Below are positions 7,691 through 10,185 of a stretch of 10,185 nt of DNA, in pieces. This stretch comes from Euperipatoides rowelli. Lineage: Eukaryota; Onychophora; Udeonychophora; Euonychophora; Peripatopsidae. The translations under genes and the position numbers were made by a program. The stretch is from the NCBI GenBank assembly GCA_003024985.2, contig PXIH01S0018133.1. One strand, written 5' to 3'. Every line of letters begins with the position of its first letter. Position 1 is the stretch's first letter. The notes beneath the pieces are model-generated. The model was not told the DNA's origin, ran no database searches, and saw only the letters and a list, made by a program, of their open reading frames with translations.

Positions 7691-7892
7691 ATACAGTTGA
7701 TAACACGGCACAAAACTTTGTCTGTTCATATAGCTTAAGCAATGTCCACACTCTTAATTGGAACATCTTTCAAAAATGATAGCTTGTAAATCCTTCCTTC
7801 TATTTTAAAATTATCATCAGATGGGAATCTTGACAGTGTCAACATCTCCATGGTTTACCCCTTTACGATACTTGATTTTGTAATTATACATC
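7691..7892 (-). pseudogene. Tail of Gypsy RNase H and connector, after a large deletion
   Basis: From about 7889 leftward one frame reads YNYKIKYRKGVNHGDVDTV, matching the 'Y.I.YRKG..HGNADALSRLP' end of Ty3/Gypsy RNase H, and then meets stops near 7820. The RNase H body, with its catalytic acidic residues, is absent. The reverse transcriptase stops at its catalytic box directly to the right, so a deletion joined the two. The missing part, judged against the usual layout, is several hundred bases. Confidence 0.75.
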
Positions 7893-8350
7893 AATAGCAA
7901 CACTGTCCATGAAGAATCCTATCCATACATGACTGAAAAACTGCAGAAGCATTGGCCACTCCATACAATAAGCGAGTAGGCCTCAAAAGTTCCAAATGTC
8001 TGCTCAATGTCATGATTTCTTTTGACGTATCAGACAATTGGATCTGTTGATACACATTGCGAAGATCAATTTTAGAAAAAAAACTTTCCTCCATTCAATG
8101 TAGCAAACAGATCCTGCTGTGTAGGCAGAGAATACTGGTCCACATCCAGAAATCTATTGACTGTGACTTTAAAGTCCCTACATATTCTGATTCCTTTACT
8201 TTTTTGGTACTAAAACCAAAAGAGTAGCCAATCACTGTGTTTCACAATCTTCCAGATACCATCCTTTTGAAATTGGTTTATTTGTTCTTCCACTTCTGTT
8301 TTAAGTGAACTTGGAACATTTATTGTTTTGGAAAATACAGGTTTGGTATT
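7888..8350 (-). pseudogene. Gypsy reverse transcriptase, truncated at the catalytic box
   Basis: In reading order: TINVPSSLKTEVEEQINQF (about 8270-8325), GIWKIVKHSDW, RICRDFKVTVNRFLDVDQYS, a frame change, then FFSKIDLRNVYQQIQL with the first catalytic Asp, TRLLYGVANASAVFQSCMDR and ILHGQ. This is the normal finger-palm order of Ty3/Gypsy RT. The YxDD box should follow within ten residues. Only a trace of it remains at 7890-7903, and the sequence then jumps to the end of RNase H. With the second and third catalytic Asp damaged or lost, the enzyme cannot work. Confidence 0.9.
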
Positions 8351-8355
8351 TTGTA

Positions 8356-8640
8356 TTAATGTGAGCCATAAATTTTTTTTATGGGAGTTGTACTTGATTG
8401 AAAAAGAGTAGGAATTTTTTCCAAAATTCCATCTAAAGTGCAGACAGATGTGTCATGGACAGTAGTGGTAACTACATGAAGGACTCTAGAAATATCTATT
8501 TCAAAGGCAATAATAAGATCTTTTCCAAACAAACAAGGTCTAGCACCAGTGACTATCTGTATTTCCAAGTTATATATTTTCCTGAATACTCCACACATCC
8601 ATTAATATAGCCTAGAGTGTCAACTTTAACATCATTATAA
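8356..8640 (-). pseudogene. Remnant of Gypsy protease and protease-RT connector
   Basis: The frame that carries the zinc knuckles reads KVDTLGYINGCVEYSG near 8600-8630. 'VDT' fits the start of the aspartic-protease DTGA site and 'LGYINGCVEYSG' fits a segment some 35 residues later in related proteases, so the middle seems deleted just after Asp-Thr. Another frame (8356-8598) continues with ARPCLFGKDLIIAFEIDI and LDGILEKIPTLF, the conserved connector to RT ('P.LFGRDW', 'LF'). The protease cannot be active. The deletion is inferred from the family pattern. Confidence 0.7.
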
Positions 8641-9481
8641 TCTTGAATTTTTACCTGAATCCTGTATTGAATATAAATAAAAATCACTTCAAGCTCAGTT
8701 TCTTCCACCTGCTTCAATAATTTTGCAGTGTGTGTATTAGGAACGTGATCTGACGGACCTTTAGATTTGCAAGCTGGTGAAATGTGACCTAATTTGCCAC
8801 ACTTATGACACGTAGCCGATTTAAATTTACAACTATCTGCTGAATGTTTTGAGCCACAATGATAACACTTCGAAAAAGACACACTCTTAGTCGTATTACT
8901 GCTCACATTATTGTATTTAGACTTATGAGCTTTTTTGACAACGTTTGCCGAAGCAACAGGAAGCTTCAAATTCTGTCGATGTCAGCCAGCTCCATGGCCA
9001 ACACCAAATCAACAGCTTGTTTCAATGTTAAATCTTGCTTAGATAAGTATTTTTTGAATAGCACTACAGGACATTCCAGTCACTAGTCTATCCCTTAAAG
9101 CCTCACCCAATAAATCACCAAAACAGCATGTAGAGGTCAAGCGCTTTAGCTCTACTAAATACGTAGCGATGCTTTCACCTGACATTTATTTCTGCGATGA
9201 AATCTAAATCTCTCCGCAAAATTTATCGGCTGAGGTTTGAAATGTTGCATCACCACATCTATAAGCTTATCATAAGTTTCATTTTTTGGCAGAATAGGCT
9301 GCAGCAAATTTCACAATAATCCATAAAGCTTAGGACCTATAAGCGACAAAAATATTGGCACATGTGTGTCAACAGCCACTTTATTTGCAGTAAAAAACTG
9401 CTCCATTCTCTCTTCATATAGTGAAAAATCATCCTTTGCACTATCGAATTCTGACATCTGACCAAATAAACTAAACGACAT
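8641..9481 (-). pseudogene. Gypsy gag: capsid region and two zinc knuckles
   Basis: Gag forms the particle and binds the RNA. The likely start is the ATG at 9479-9481 (MSFSLFGQMSEFD). Capsid-like blocks follow: YEERMEQFF, LIGPKLYGLL, a TGA at 9311-9313, then KNETYDKLIDVVMQHFKPQP and ERFRFHRRN. A one-base loss near 9180 shifts the frame, after which GESIATYLVELKRL, LRDRLVTGM and, in yet another frame, LTLKQAVDLVLAMELAD are readable. The nucleocapsid part (8769-8867) has CX2CX3HX4C and CX2CX4HX4C knuckles, both with all metal ligands intact. The order and spacing match mag-like Ty3/Gypsy gag. Confidence 0.88.
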
Positions 9482-9493
9482 CTCAAATGTATG

Positions 9494-9511
9494 ATATATA
9501 TATATATATAA
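9494..9511. repeat. (TA)n microsatellite in the Gypsy leader
   Basis: About nine AT/TA units lie between the primer site and the gag start. Confidence 0.85.
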
Positions 9512-9573
9512 TAATACGAAACGGTGACTCGTAATATTTTTTAGAAAAAAATGCATACGAAAGATCAATCAAT

Positions 9574-9590
9574 CCCATCCGTCACCGCCA
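9574..9590 (-). promoter_or_regulatory. Candidate tRNA primer-binding site
   Basis: One base after the 5' LTR, in element orientation, the sequence begins TGGCGGTGACGGATGGG. TGG complements the CCA end of a tRNA, as expected for a primer site. I cannot say which tRNA by eye. Confidence 0.55.
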
Positions 9591-9591
9591 T

Positions 9592-9789
9592 TGTGATATA
9601 CTGTATCAAACAAACAACATAAAGATGAAATAATGGTTTTATATAATATACCATTAATAAAGGTACAAACACACAATATAACCTAACTGGTTAATGTTTT
9701 ACTGTTTATAGGAGCTCTGCTCAGCAATGTGTTTTAATAAGCCATGATGGCCACAGACCGTGTCCCCCTCTAGTGTCCTATATAGGACA
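9592..9789 (-). repeat. 5' LTR of the Gypsy element (right copy)
   Basis: It is 198 bases long with TG...CA ends. Its outer end (9774-9789) is the perfect palindrome TGTCCTATATAGGACA. A TATATAAAAC-like box in element orientation (9635-9652, also in the left LTR at 6240-6257) could be the promoter TATA box, though the region is AT-rich. Confidence 0.92.
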
Positions 9790-9794
9790 CAGAG
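9790..9794. repeat. CAGAG target-site duplication, right
   Basis: This is identical to 6192-6196 and directly abuts the outer end of the right LTR. Confidence 0.8.
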
Positions 9795-9985
9795 GAATAG
9801 GTAGAAGAAGTTGTAGAACATGAAGCAGATGAATAAGAAGCAGAATAAGACTCAAAAGAAAAAGAAAGAAGAAGCAGAAGAACAAAAATAGAAGCCAAAG
9901 AACAAGCAGAAGACGAGAAGCAGGAATAAATAGAAGAAGGAGATGAAAAAAGAAGCAGGGATAAATATTTTACAACATTTTCATA
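9795..9985 (+). pseudogene. Purine-rich Glu/Lys/Ala-coding tract, right half of the interrupted sequence
   Basis: After the Gypsy element and one CAGAG are removed, the frame of 5951-6196 runs on in phase here as Glu-rich sequence (VEEVVEHEADE, DSKEKERRSRR, IEAKEQAEDEKQE) with several TAA/TAG stops, ending near 9985. It could be the charged tail of an old protein or simply a GAAGCAGA-type repeat that looks coding. The stops argue against a working gene. No family is recognised. Confidence 0.4.
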
Positions 9986-10185
9986 ATATTTCTTCTAGAT
10001 TTGATTTTAAATAATAAATTTAATCACAATTACAAATATATTTATAGTCCAGTCAGTAAGCAAGTAGGAGAGTTGCAAATTTGTGTACTTTAGAGTCCTA
10101 AATGGCATACTAAATTTGCAAACTTGAAATTGTGCTGCTAATTGGTTTTATACTGAAAAAAAAAAAAAAACATAAGAAAATTTAC
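9986..10185. other. AT-rich end of window without gene, A15 run
   Basis: No open frame or family is recognised. It contains the imperfect hairpin at 10072-10123 and a run of 15 A at 10156-10170, which could be a retroposon tail or a plain homopolymer. Confidence 0.5.
10072..10123. repeat. Imperfect hairpin (inverted repeat)
   Basis: TTGCAAATTT (10073-10082) pairs with AAATTTGCAA (10112-10121). Within the loop TTTAG (10089-10093) pairs with CTAAA (10098-10102). It might be the end of an unrecognised small element. Chance is possible in AT-rich DNA. Confidence 0.5.

Larger units (their letters stand above)
6197..9789 (-). mobile_element. Ty3/Gypsy LTR retrotransposon (mag-like), internally deleted, 3593 bp
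   Basis: An LTR retrotransposon copies itself through RNA inside Gag particles and integrates the DNA copy. Reading right to left: 5' LTR (9592-9789), primer-site region, gag with two zinc knuckles, pol (protease, reverse transcriptase, integrase), polypurine region, 3' LTR (6197-6393). Integrase after RT marks Ty3/Gypsy. A mag-like clade is suggested by the VDSHSK integrase style, the paired knuckles and the RRSKRLSRKPDRLNL end, but this is inferred. TG...CA ends and a 5-bp CAGAG duplication show an ordinary integration. At 3.6 kb it is shorter than the usual 4.5-5 kb because parts of protease, RT and RNase H are missing. Stops and frameshifts occur throughout. Confidence 0.92.

Noticed and set aside
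1-10185. tRNA, rRNA or bacterial operon features
   Set aside because: No cloverleaf, rRNA segment, ribosome-binding-site pattern or operon layout was seen. The contents are eukaryotic transposons.

Overview
The window looks like AT-rich nuclear DNA of an invertebrate animal. It holds no intact gene and reads as a graveyard of nested mobile elements. The evidence for a metazoan is a 5'-truncated non-LTR retrotransposon with a WNSLP carboxy end, a pogo/Tigger-like transposase with a CENP-B-type DNA-binding region, and a Ty3/Gypsy element. The phylum cannot be told by eye. Single unresolved bases lie at 5319, 6301 and 7135. All recognised transposon genes lie on the minus strand.

Left part (1-2310). 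Positions 1-690 hold a broken reverse transcriptase of a non-LTR element, running off the left edge. A possible earlier piece of the same element lies at 1051-1200, separated from it by a GC-richer block with a C14-(AC)5 tract (733-1050). A second non-LTR copy, of which only the 3' end survives, lies at 1668-2310.

Middle part (2311-6196). A decayed plus-strand coding remnant (2896-3102, continuing at 5951) was split by a 2846-bp pogo-like DNA transposon (3103-5948). That transposon has 23-bp terminal inverted repeats, a TA duplication on both sides, and several copies of a GGCCAAAGTTACCCC motif near its ends. Removing the transposon and one TA restores the plus-strand reading phase. The transposase (3590-5388, minus) keeps recognisable helix-turn-helix, CENP-B and DD35D regions but has a stop codon and several frameshifts.

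Right part (6197-10185). The remnant continues into a purine-rich Glu/Lys/Ala-coding tract that was split again by a 3593-bp Ty3/Gypsy element (6197-9789). This element has about 197-bp LTRs and a CAGAG duplication on each side. Its gag and pol read right to left: capsid, two zinc knuckles, a gutted protease, part of the reverse transcriptase, integrase and a basic tail. The segment from the RT catalytic YxDD box through most of RNase H is deleted, so the copy is dead. The last 220 bases hold no gene, only an imperfect hairpin and an A15 run.

The order of events can be partly read. An older plus-strand sequence was hit independently by the pogo element and by the Gypsy element, and all parts then decayed. 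Nothing in the window encodes an intact mobile system.
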